Shown: positions 24,795 through 32,645 of the stretch, piece after piece
Layout of the letters: each line of letters starts with the position of its first letter
Position numbering within the stretch: the stretch's first letter is position 1
Origin: Eubacterium sp. 1001713B170207_170306_E7
GTDB taxonomy: Bacteria; Bacillota; Clostridia; Eubacteriales; Eubacteriaceae
Length of the DNA stretch: 64,000 nucleotides
Direction of reading: 5' to 3'
Assembly: GCF_015547515.1 (NCBI RefSeq)
Contig: NZ_JADMVE010000004.1
Location: forward strand, 372,001 to 436,000
Position numbers and translations under genes: made by a program
Notes under the pieces: generated by a model
What the model saw: only the letters and a program-made list of their open reading frames with translations
What the model was told of the DNA's origin: nothing
Databases searched by the model: none

Positions 24795-26084
24795 ATGGCT
24801 GCTTCTATGTCAAAAGGAAAAAGAAATTTTTTGGTCTTTCTGATCAGTATTATGTGTCAGTTGATTTATATTGTGCCTTATATTCGGTTCTATTTTTATG
24901 ACCAATACGTCACAGCCTATGAATTAACCAATCTTCAATTAGGGAATCTTGGGTCGATTTACGGACTTGTAGCTTTGTTCAGCTACTTTATCGGTGGCTT
25001 TTTTGCTGACCGCTTCAGCATTCGGAGTCTGATGGCTCTATCCTTTACGGTCTGCGCCGGACTTGCCTTTTGGGAGGCAATGTATCCATCCTACTCCTCA
25101 TTGATTATTATTTACTCTCTGTTTGCTTTCTTTAATTCTGCCACAATGTGGCCGGCCTATATTAAGTTCCTGCGCGGTCTTGGCAGCGATGACGAGCAAA
25201 GCCGGCTCTATGGAACAAGCGAAGCTTTAAGAGGCGTTCTTGGCTGTGCCGCGGGACTTGGCTTATTGGCGCTTGTCGTTCAGTTTTCGGAAATCAAGGT
25301 TGGCGTTCAGACAATCATCATCACACTTGGCGTTTCATATATTGTTTTTGCTGTTTTGAGTCTTATTTTTCTTCCTAAATCAGATTCTGCCGAAAGAAAA
25401 GGGGCTCCTGCAGCGAAAAAAGATAAACAATCTACCTGGAATAACTTCATTGCGACGATCAAGCTTCCTGAAACATGGATACTGTCAATCTTTATGTTTG
25501 CCTGTTACTGCACATTTATGGCCGGTGTTAATTATTTAGGGACTTACACAACGCAAATCCTGGGAATTTCTGCTGAAATCTCAAGCGGCCTGGGAATTAT
25601 CCGAAACTATGGCATTTTGGTCATTGCGGGTCTGTTAGGCGGCGTTCTGGCGGATAAAGCGAAGTCGAGGCTGATTTTTATTGTCTATCTTTTAATTGCT
25701 GTTATCATTCTTGCTGTCGTGATGCCGCTGTCAAGTGGCATGGTTACACTTTGTCTGATCATCAGCATGATTTTACCCTTATTCTATTATGGTATTAAAG
25801 CGGTATATTTTTCTGTTTTGGGTGATGCCGGCATACCGATGGCACTGACGGGAATGGCCTCTGGTCTTATTTCGTTCATCGCGCTGTCACCTGATGCTTT
25901 TATGACCACCATCATGGGGTCCTGGCTTGACAAAGACCCTGTAACAGGCTTTAACATGATCTTTGGATGGATGGTTGTCTGGGCAATTATCGCGATCGTT
26001 TTTGCTGTTATTCTTTATAAACGCGGAAAAAACAGAGCATTAAAATCTGAAACCACATTACAAAATCAAGGAGAAGTTTTATGA
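24795..26084 (+). CDS. MFS transporter (paired with MttB)
   Basis: 429 residues, 12 hydrophobic helices, with the MFS loop-2/3 motif GGFFADRFSIRS and its counterpart GGVLADKAKSR in the second half. AAGGAG precedes the ATG, 17 nt after mttB 1. It overlaps mttB 2 by 4 nt (ATGA). Closely similar in layout to the transporter at 61424, which also follows an mttB: both begin with KRNFLV, and both share IPYIRF/VPYIRF and LGNLGSIYGL. Likely role: uptake of the methylated amine or exchange for its demethylated product (inference). Confidence 0.88.
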   Translation: MAASMSKGKRNFLVFLISIMCQLIYIVPYIRFYFYDQYVTAYELTNLQLGNLGSIYGLVALFSYFIGGFFADRFSIRSLMALSFTVCAGLAFWEAMYPSYSSLIIIYSLFAFFNSATMWPAYIKFLRGLGSDDEQSRLYGTSEALRGVLGCAAGLGLLALVVQFSEIKVGVQTIIITLGVSYIVFAVLSLIFLPKSDSAERKGAPAAKKDKQSTWNNFIATIKLPETWILSIFMFACYCTFMAGVNYLGTYTTQILGISAEISSGLGIIRNYGILVIAGLLGGVLADKAKSRLIFIVYLLIAVIILAVVMPLSSGMVTLCLIISMILPLFYYGIKAVYFSVLGDAGIPMALTGMASGLISFIALSPDAFMTTIMGSWLDKDPVTGFNMIFGWMVVWAIIAIVFAVILYKRGKNRALKSETTLQNQGEVL

Positions 26085-27523
26085 GCACAAAAAAATATAG
26101 TCACTATGTGTCACAGGAGATCATTAATAAAATTCACGAAAATTCTTTGGTTCTTCTGGAGGAAGTTGGCGTTTTGTTTGAAAATGAACGCGCACTTGCT
26201 CTATTTCGCCAAAACGGCTTTAGAATTGAAGGTGAAAAAGTTTTCTTTGATCGAAACACCGTTGAAACCATTTTGAAGCAGCTGCCGGAAAGCTTTGAAT
26301 TAACCTCAAGCAAGGGTAACCTCACCATCGGAAACGCCAGCCGCATCACAATGCCCAGTGGCGGTCCGGTTTACATTTCGGATCAGGGCAGGGTGCGGAA
26401 AACCACGAATGAAGATATCATCAATATCTTTAAAATCTGCTGTACCAGCAAGGAACTAAAATATAACAGACTGGAATATCTGCCGGATACCACCGGATTC
26501 GATAAAAAGCAGCTTATCCACTACCATACCGCTATGAGCCTAAAGTACAGCACCCTTACATCCTTTATGCTGGTAAATACCTTTAATCTTGACAAACATG
26601 AAATCTATCAGCACACTTTAGATGATATTGAAATCATCAGACGCTATGAAGGCGTAACGGACAAGCAAAAACATGTTAATACTTTCTGCGTTAACTCCCT
26701 TTCTCCGCTGTGCTACGATCATGACCCATTGGAACGTGTTTTTGCCTACGCAGAATCCAACCAGCCACTGTGGTTCTCCCCTTGCGCAATGCCCGTGTTA
26801 ACAGCGCCTTACAGCGTAATCTCCACGATGATTCTCGCGAACGCTGAAATTCTTGCCGGTATTGTTCTTGCCCAGCTGATACAGCCTGGACTGCCCTGTA
26901 TTTATGGCAATACCTCCACGGGCACAAACCTGAAAACGCTGCTCCTGACCTTTGGCGCTCCTGAAACCATGTTGATGATCTATGCTTCAAACGCTATGGC
27001 TGATTTTTATAAAATCCCCTGCCGTACTGGCGGTGGCCAGTCTGATGCCAAGGATGTCGATTATCAGGCAGGACTTGAGTCCATGTTTATGATACAGTCA
27101 ACAATGGAGGCCGGTACCGACTTGATTTTTCACGCTACCGGCATGATGGGCAGCATGAACCTGTTCAGCTATGAAAAATTTATTCTGGATGAAGAAGCCG
27201 TTGCTTTTGCGAGAAGAATGGTCGATGGTATCGACGGCTCAGATGAAAAGCTCTGTATGGACACTTTACGAAAAGCCGGCCCCAGAGGCTCTTTCTTAAC
27301 AGGAAAAACGCCTAAAATGTATCGGCAGGAATTTTATATGACAAAATATCTTAATAAAGAGGATGTCAACACCTGGCAAAACGAGGGTTCAATTTCCATT
27401 CTGGAAACGGCCCAGAAAGAAGTGCAGCGCAGGATCTCATCTTATGCCGCTCCGGAAATTACCAAAGAGCAAAATAAACTCCTTATGCCTTACCTGCCTC
27501 CTCAGTACCAGGATACTATTTGA
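26081..27523 (+). CDS. MttB-superfamily (non-pyrrolysine) methyltransferase 2
   Basis: 480 residues with the same hallmarks as the first: SLSPLCYDHDPLERVF, FSPCAMPVLTAP, GLPCIYGNTSTGTN, GGGQSDAKDVDYQAG and a C-terminal EITKEQNKLLMPYLPPQY. There is no in-frame amber codon, so it is not a pyrrolysine enzyme. It is translationally coupled to the MFS gene before it. Two MttB enzymes in one operon could act on different substrates or on successive steps of one pathway; sequence alone does not decide. No corrinoid protein is encoded in this operon, so it must use one encoded elsewhere. Confidence 0.92.
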   Translation: MSTKKYSHYVSQEIINKIHENSLVLLEEVGVLFENERALALFRQNGFRIEGEKVFFDRNTVETILKQLPESFELTSSKGNLTIGNASRITMPSGGPVYISDQGRVRKTTNEDIINIFKICCTSKELKYNRLEYLPDTTGFDKKQLIHYHTAMSLKYSTLTSFMLVNTFNLDKHEIYQHTLDDIEIIRRYEGVTDKQKHVNTFCVNSLSPLCYDHDPLERVFAYAESNQPLWFSPCAMPVLTAPYSVISTMILANAEILAGIVLAQLIQPGLPCIYGNTSTGTNLKTLLLTFGAPETMLMIYASNAMADFYKIPCRTGGGQSDAKDVDYQAGLESMFMIQSTMEAGTDLIFHATGMMGSMNLFSYEKFILDEEAVAFARRMVDGIDGSDEKLCMDTLRKAGPRGSFLTGKTPKMYRQEFYMTKYLNKEDVNTWQNEGSISILETAQKEVQRRISSYAAPEITKEQNKLLMPYLPPQYQDTI

Positions 27524-27539
27524 TTAAATAACGAAGCGG

Positions 27540-27578
27540 CCTCCCGCAAATTAAGCTGAAGCTTTTTATTGCGGGAGG
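27540..27578 (+). other. intergenic stem-loop between mttB 2 and BCCT gene
   Basis: CCTCCCGCAA (27540-27549) pairs with TTGCGGGAGG (27569-27578). There is no T-run after it, so it is more likely an mRNA-processing or stability element than a full terminator. It could lower BCCT expression relative to the methyltransferases. Confidence 0.55.
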
Positions 27579-27616
27579 TAACCTTCTATCAAGGTTTTTA
27601 TTTAAGCGAGGCGAAC

Positions 27617-29149
27617 ATGAAAAAGAAAAAAGTAAATTCTATTGTTTTTGTGCCGGCAATTATTCTATTCTGCTGTTGTATCTTTTTAGCTTTTTATAAC
27701 AACAATATTTTTTCCATGTTAACCAGCAGCCTTTACTCATGGATACTCGATCAATTTGGCTGGCTATTCATTCTGACAACAATGGCCGTGTTTGTAGCCT
27801 GCATCGCTCTCTACTTTTCTCCGCTTGGTCACATCAGAATCGGCGGTAAAAAAGCAAAACCGACCCTCTCAACCTGGAACTGGTTCTCCATTACGCTCTG
27901 CACAACGGTTGGCTCGGGGATCGTTTTTTGGGGCGCTGCCGAACCTGTTCAGCATATGCTGTATCCTCCCGTATCTTCTGGTATTGAAGCGCTGTCTCCC
28001 GACGCCGCTGTTTTCGCAATGTCGACGGTGTTCCGCCACTGGACACTACTGCCTTACGGCCTTTACACACTCATGACGGTTGTTTTTGCCTTTGTCTATT
28101 ATAATATGAAAAAGCCCTTTTCTCTGGGCTCGGTTATTTCACCAATCACTTCGGAAAAGCATGAAAAATCAATAGGCAATATCATTGATTTTATCTGCGT
28201 ATTCTCTTTGGTCTTTGGTTTATCCGCGTCGCTATACACTGCCGTTTTAAGCATCAATGGCGGTTTAAATAAAATTTGGGGTGTTGATTCAGATCTTCTT
28301 ACCTGGGGAATTATTATTGCCATCATCAGCTGTATAACACTTACAAGCGCCGTTTCGGGTATTAACAAAGGCATTAAATACCTTTCTAATATTAATGTCT
28401 ATATTTTCTTTATTATTCTGGCTGTTATTTTGATTTTTGGCGGAACCACTTTTATCTTTGGTTTTGCGGTTGAAAGTCTCGGCGATTTTATCGTTACGTT
28501 TTTTAAAAACTCTCTGTTTACCGGTACTGCCGCAAACGACCCTTGGGCAAAAAGCTGGACAATGTACTACTTTGCCAACTGGATGGCCTGGACGCCCATT
28601 ACCGCTGTTTTTTTAGGCCGCATATGCTATGGACGAAAAATAAAGGAAATCATCCTGATGAATCTTCTTGTCACTTCCTTATTTGGTATTCTCTGGTTCA
28701 CCATTATTTCCGGAGCTACTGTCAACAGTTTGATGAACAATCCTTCTTCCGGCTTAATCGATGCATTTAACACTGGTTATGAAAATGTAATTTACCAGCT
28801 ATTTAACAATTTACATCTTGATACCTTCCTGGTCCCTCTTTATCTGGTCGCGGTGCTCATTTCACTTGTCACAGCATCGGATTCTACGACACTGGCAATT
28901 TCCAGCCTTTGCAGCAGCGGCATTTCCCCGGACTCACTAGAACCGCCGAAGTTTTTGATTGTAATTTGGGTAGCTGTTGTAGGAATTGTAACATGGATTA
29001 TGATGTCCATAAGCGAAGGGATTACTGGTATAAAAATGCTCTCAAACATTGGTGGTTTACCTGCAATGTTTTTAATTATCCTAGTAATTGTGTGTGCTGT
29101 TAAAATCGCCATCTCTCCCCAAAAATACAACGATATCGACCATGAGTAA
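27617..29149 (+). CDS. BCCT family betaine/carnitine/choline transporter
   Basis: 510 residues from ATG 27617 (GAGGCGAAC before it; the longer start at 27569 has no RBS and lies inside the stem-loop). The BCCT signature is clear: GSGIVFWGAAEPVQHML in the substrate-binding segment and WTMYYFANWMAWTPITAVFLGR in the later helices. BCCT proteins import quaternary ammonium compounds such as glycine betaine, carnitine and choline. Its place after two MttB genes is the best evidence that the operon handles quaternary amines. A bidirectional terminator follows. Confidence 0.92.
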   Translation: MKKKKVNSIVFVPAIILFCCCIFLAFYNNNIFSMLTSSLYSWILDQFGWLFILTTMAVFVACIALYFSPLGHIRIGGKKAKPTLSTWNWFSITLCTTVGSGIVFWGAAEPVQHMLYPPVSSGIEALSPDAAVFAMSTVFRHWTLLPYGLYTLMTVVFAFVYYNMKKPFSLGSVISPITSEKHEKSIGNIIDFICVFSLVFGLSASLYTAVLSINGGLNKIWGVDSDLLTWGIIIAIISCITLTSAVSGINKGIKYLSNINVYIFFIILAVILIFGGTTFIFGFAVESLGDFIVTFFKNSLFTGTAANDPWAKSWTMYYFANWMAWTPITAVFLGRICYGRKIKEIILMNLLVTSLFGILWFTIISGATVNSLMNNPSSGLIDAFNTGYENVIYQLFNNLHLDTFLVPLYLVAVLISLVTASDSTTLAISSLCSSGISPDSLEPPKFLIVIWVAVVGIVTWIMMSISEGITGIKMLSNIGGLPAMFLIILVIVCAVKIAISPQKYNDIDHE

Positions 29150-29154
29150 TAACA

Positions 29155-29197
29155 CAAAAAAGCGGTATACGCCGAAACAGCGTATACCGCTTTTTTC
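29155..29197. terminator. bidirectional terminator containing palindrome repeat, copy 2
   Basis: Arms AGCGGTATACGC (29161-29172) and GCGTATACCGCT (29180-29191) with A- and T-runs on the two sides. It serves the BCCT gene on the plus strand and the GntR gene on the minus strand. The core is nearly identical to copies at 2731 and 48239. Confidence 0.88.
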
Positions 29198-29227
29198 TAC
29201 TTTTTTACATTAGAAATACACCTTTCC

Positions 29228-29926
29228 TCACACCCCATTCCGGCTCGTTGCCACCACCTGTATGCTGTCGGCAATGGTGTAGGTCTGGCCCACGGCCACC
29301 AGCTGGTCGTATTTGTCGTAGTACTTTTGCTTGAAGTAAAACACTGGCGTGCTCTCCGAGATACTCAGGGCGTTGATAATGTCCTGCGTTGGGCGGATCA
29401 TGCGTATCTCGAGGGTTTTGTTGATTTCCTTTTCCAGAAAATAGTCGATCCGGCGCAGGTTGTCGTAATAAAACATTTTCTTGGTGTCGCCGCTGAAATG
29501 GTGCAGGAGGTACTTAATATCATAGGACACCGGCGCGTCCAGATAGGAGTTGAAGGTGCGCCGGATTTTAATGGTCTGGATATGCTCGCTGTTCTGGCTG
29601 TCAAATTCCTCCAGACCATTAAAGTCAAAAATCTGGGAGATGCTCAGGATTTTGGTGTCCAGAATGGTCTCCTTGATGTTGGTGATCTCATTAAAAAACA
29701 TGTGAAACAGGTCGTTTTCGCTCTCCTTCACATAGCAGCCGGAGCGCTCCCGGGTTTCGATATAGCCCTCATTGGACAGGATGGACAGGCTGTTGCGCAC
29801 CGTGATGCTGCTCACATTGTAGATTTTGGTCATTTCCTTGATGGAGGGAAGCTTGTCCCCGGCCACCAGTTCATTATTGATGATCTTGTTCTTAATGTCC
29901 TCGACAATGTTTTCATACTCTTTCAC
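29228..29926 (-). CDS. GntR family regulator with UTRA domain (second of a tandem pair)
   Basis: 232 residues. An N-terminal winged helix (ELVAGDKLPSIKEMTKIYNV, then TVRNSLSILSNEGYIETRER) is followed by a UTRA ligand-binding domain (about 90-230; IRRTFNSYLDAPVSYDIKYL, FYFKQKYYDKYDQLVAVGQT). Start GTG 29926 with AGGAGG upstream. It lies 12 nt after another GntR/UTRA gene and in one operon with a corrinoid protein, so it probably regulates the neighbouring methyltransferase and transporter genes in response to a substrate (inference). Confidence 0.88.
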   Translation of the reverse strand: MKEYENIVEDIKNKIINNELVAGDKLPSIKEMTKIYNVSSITVRNSLSILSNEGYIETRERSGCYVKESENDLFHMFFNEITNIKETILDTKILSISQIFDFNGLEEFDSQNSEHIQTIKIRRTFNSYLDAPVSYDIKYLLHHFSGDTKKMFYYDNLRRIDYFLEKEINKTLEIRMIRPTQDIINALSISESTPVFYFKQKYYDKYDQLVAVGQTYTIADSIQVVATSRNGV

Positions 29927-29938
29927 AGGTACCGCCTC

Positions 29939-30643
29939 CTATTCTGTCCTGGCAAAAAAACGCGTTTTATCCGGCAGGATATAAAGCTTGCCCCAGCCAA
30001 AGGGCAGGCCGCTCTGGTCATAGACGTTTAGCTCGACAAGCATCAGAATACTGCCTGCGGGTATGCGAAGTTTTTCGGCCACATCGGCATCCGCATTGAC
30101 GCCCTTGATCCTCAAGTCCTGATACATTTCGTACACGGAAATTTTGTTCTTGACAAGGTCTGAGAAGTCCTTGTATTTCAGGCTTTTTTCTGAGATATTG
30201 ATCCCGGCAAAGTAGGGCAGATACTTTTCATCGTAGGCGATGGGCAGGCCATCCTCATAGATCAGCCATTTTAAGGCCACGACTCTTTCGTTGGGCGCGA
30301 TGTTCAGATTATAAACCATGTAAACATCCGGTGTTACCAGGCTTGAGGAGATCAGCTTGGCTTCGTCATAGCCATTGTTAAAAATGGTTTTACAGCTGTA
30401 ACGCATGGAAAACTTGTTTTTCTTAACGTTTTTGATATAATTCCCCTTCCCCTGGATGGAGTAAAGGTGCCCCTCTGAAAGAAGAACGGAGATGGCCTTT
30501 CGGACGGTGATCCGGCTGGCACCATACTCGGCGCAGAGGGCCGTCTCCGAGGGCAGCGGGTCGTTATCCTTATAAATATTGGTGGATATTTTATGTTTGA
30601 TGCTCTCAATGATTTCCTCGTACTTAAATTTAGAATTACTCAT
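29939..30643 (-). CDS. GntR family regulator with UTRA domain (first of a tandem pair)
   Basis: 234 residues: winged helix (DPLPSETALCAEYGASRITV, then RKAISVLLSEGHLYSIQGKG) and UTRA domain. Its ATG overlaps the stop of the corrinoid-protein gene by 4 nt, so the two are translationally coupled. The second GntR gene follows after 12 nt. Two tandem, non-identical UTRA regulators in one operon are uncommon and could form a heterodimer or read two related ligands. Confidence 0.88.
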   Translation of the reverse strand: MSNSKFKYEEIIESIKHKISTNIYKDNDPLPSETALCAEYGASRITVRKAISVLLSEGHLYSIQGKGNYIKNVKKNKFSMRYSCKTIFNNGYDEAKLISSSLVTPDVYMVYNLNIAPNERVVALKWLIYEDGLPIAYDEKYLPYFAGINISEKSLKYKDFSDLVKNKISVYEMYQDLRIKGVNADADVAEKLRIPAGSILMLVELNVYDQSGLPFGWGKLYILPDKTRFFARTE

Positions 30644-31305
30644 TGCTTCTGATCCTGTCTTTTTTCATTAAACTGCTTTTTCAGCCGGATACACTCGGTT
30701 ACACCTGCTTTGGCGGTCTTGGCAAAGGCGTCAGCCCCGGAGATGGCCGCGATGTCAATATTGACCATGGCGCCGCCGATAATGGTGGTAATATCCCTTG
30801 TTTCGGGATCATTCTTCAGCAGGTCTATGGCCCGCTGGATGGCTCCCACCGTGTTGGTCAGCACCGCGCTGATTCCGATAATGCTGGGGTGGCAGCGCTT
30901 TGCTTCCTCCACAAAGCGTTCGGCCGGCACGTCCACCCCCAGGTCGATGACGTTAAAGCCAACTGAAACCGCCAGGGAGTGGAAGATCGTCTTTCCGATA
31001 TCGTGAATATCGCCTTCGATGGTGCCCAGCAGAATGGTGTCTGCAAAGACCTCTGCCTGCTGGCTTGCCGGAAACTGCATCCCCTCCATGTTCAGAATAT
31101 CCTCAAAAATAACGCCGGCCATCATCAAATCCGAGATGCTGTATTCCCCGCGCTCGTAAAGCAGTCCCACCTTGTCCAGGCCGTCGTTGACGGCATTGAC
31201 AATTTCCATAGGGGCAGCCCCGAGATCCAGCGCCCGTTCTACAATCCGGGTCACCATTTCATCTTCCAGCTCTACGACTTTTTCGGTCAATGCTGCTAAG
31301 TTCAT
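30640..31305 (-). CDS. corrinoid protein of the MttC/MtqC type (methyl carrier)
   Basis: 221 residues. The N-terminal four-helix cap (about 1-90) has LMMAGVIFEDILNMEG. The cobalamin-binding Rossmann domain shows the DxHxxG motif in GTIEGDIHDIGKTIFHSLAV, where the His ligates cobalt, then SAVLTNTVG and a GG near the end. These proteins accept a methyl group from an MttB-type enzyme and deliver it to a methyl-corrinoid:tetrahydrofolate methyltransferase. It is the only corrinoid protein in the window, so it may serve several MttB enzymes. First gene of an operon with two GntR regulators; AGGAGG before ATG. Neither the tetrahydrofolate methyltransferase nor the reductive activator (RamA/RamQ type) is nearby. 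Confidence 0.92.
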   Translation of the reverse strand: MNLAALTEKVVELEDEMVTRIVERALDLGAAPMEIVNAVNDGLDKVGLLYERGEYSISDLMMAGVIFEDILNMEGMQFPASQQAEVFADTILLGTIEGDIHDIGKTIFHSLAVSVGFNVIDLGVDVPAERFVEEAKRCHPSIIGISAVLTNTVGAIQRAIDLLKNDPETRDITTIIGGAMVNIDIAAISGADAFAKTAKAGVTECIRLKKQFNEKRQDQKQ

Positions 31306-31325
31306 TTGCTTGCCTCCTGTATCTC

Positions 31326-31341
31326 ATATTATATGCTCAAA
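31326..31341 (-). promoter_or_regulatory. promoter motif of the corrinoid operon, shared with the EamA gene
   Basis: Minus strand TTTGAGCATATAATAT, 20 nt before the start codon, including a -10 TATAAT but no good -35. The same motif (TTTGAACATATAATAT, 15 of 16 matching) precedes the EamA gene at 32396-32411. It looks like a co-regulated, activator-dependent or repressor-overlapped promoter pair. Confidence 0.55.
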
Positions 31342-31432
31342 TTTCTTCTTTATTTTACTGATTATATCATAATTTAAAATCTATTGACACGGTAAAGCCC
31401 TTTCGGCCACTCTGGCCCTGTCCTTTCCGGTT

Positions 31433-32362
31433 TTACCCTTCGCCCTTGCTCTCGATATACTGCATGTAGACAATCGCGCTGACGGATATGACCATCCCGA
31501 TGATCTGAACAGTGGAAAGCCCCTGTCCATAGAGAAAGAACCCCGCGGCGGCCGCAACGGTTGGTTCCAGAACATAGGTCATGGAGGTGTAGGACGCGTC
31601 GATAAAGTTATAGGCCGCTGTGGTGGCGCCGTATGAAATGGCGACATTGATAAAGTACAGCAGCAGTACCAGCCACAGCGCAGCGCCGTGCTGGACGGTC
31701 ATACTGCCAAGCTCCCTAAAAAGATCCAAAACCGAGTAATTAAAGGAGTAGACGATCATGGCGCCCAGACAGGTATAGGTCTGGACCACATAAAAGGGAA
31801 TCTCTTTCTGTATATGAAAGTAGTCGATGGTATAGGCAAAGGCCAGACTGACGGTTACGGAAACGCCCCACAAAATGCCGATTGTCGTGATCGTGTTATC
31901 CCCTCCTGAGAAGATCTCAAGCACAAAGAGGATTCCGACCAGACTGAGCAGACAGCAGATAATTTTTTTAGCGGTAATTTTCTCTTTAAAGAACAAGCGC
32001 ATCAGAAAGACCAGCACCACAGCGTTGGAAAAGTTAAACAGTGAGGTGATCGCCAGAGGCAGACTCTCGATTGCTTTTACATAGGTAAAATTGTAGGTGG
32101 CATACAGAATACCCCCGCTCACACAGATGGTTGTCAGATATAAAAGCTTATTTTTTAAAATCAGGCTTTTAGGATTCTTGATCAACGCTACCGAGAAAAA
32201 GCACATAAAAACGAAAAAGGGCGTTAAAATTGTTCGTCCGCTTTCGCTGAGGCCAATGAAATCAAAATAGTTGAAAAAGATTCCAAAGATGCCGGTTGTA
32301 ACAGCGCCAGCGCAGCCCAAGAGAATCCCAATCATCGGTTTCCTGTTTTTAAAAAGCTCCAT
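31433..32362 (-). CDS. EamA/DMT family transporter 1
   Basis: 309 residues, ten predicted hydrophobic helices in two EamA halves; LPLAITSLFNFSNAVVLVFL and YTSMTYVLEPTVAAAAGFFL are typical EamA stretches. Very similar in layout to the two transporters at 34126 and 35177 on the other side of the mttB gene (shared TTGIFGIFFNYFDFIGLSES-type N-terminus and IVYMQY end). It probably exports or imports a small metabolite linked to the methyltransferase locus, for example the demethylated amine. It is transcribed alone, divergent from mttB 3. Confidence 0.85.
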   Translation of the reverse strand: MELFKNRKPMIGILLGCAGAVTTGIFGIFFNYFDFIGLSESGRTILTPFFVFMCFFSVALIKNPKSLILKNKLLYLTTICVSGGILYATYNFTYVKAIESLPLAITSLFNFSNAVVLVFLMRLFFKEKITAKKIICCLLSLVGILFVLEIFSGGDNTITTIGILWGVSVTVSLAFAYTIDYFHIQKEIPFYVVQTYTCLGAMIVYSFNYSVLDLFRELGSMTVQHGAALWLVLLLYFINVAISYGATTAAYNFIDASYTSMTYVLEPTVAAAAGFFLYGQGLSTVQIIGMVISVSAIVYMQYIESKGEG

Positions 32363-32395
32363 TTCTTCACCTTATCCGCACATCTTCTGTGCATA

Positions 32396-32411
32396 ATATT
32401 ATATGTTCAAA
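32396..32411 (-). promoter_or_regulatory. promoter motif of EamA transporter 1
   Basis: Minus strand TTTGAACATATAATAT with -10 TATAAT; matches the motif before the corrinoid operon (31326-31341) except at one base. Confidence 0.5.
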
Positions 32412-32566
32412 ACATATTTTTGGTTGATTCCGCTTTTTTAAATTTTGTTTATTATAACATGATTTTACTCGCGATCACAACAAAAAGTTTTTTTTGGGTT
32501 TAAAGCCTCTATTTTAAAGGTTTTCTTAGCTTTTTATTTGTAAATAGAAAATATTTAAGATTTTTC

Positions 32567-32615
32567 TTGACAAAGCTTTAGGAACGTATTAGAATACAGG
32601 TACAGTGTATAACAC
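32567..32615 (+). promoter_or_regulatory. sigma-A promoter and operator-like palindrome of mttB 3
   Basis: TTGACA (32567-32572), 17-nt spacer, TAGAAT (32590-32595) is a strong vegetative promoter. Ten nt downstream the palindrome GTGT-ATA-ACAC (32605-32615) sits at the transcript start, where a repressor such as a neighbouring GntR protein could act. Unlike the other two mttB operons there is no sigma-54 promoter. Confidence 0.75.
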
Positions 32616-32645
32616 AATATGCACAAAATTAGGAGGAAAGAAAAA

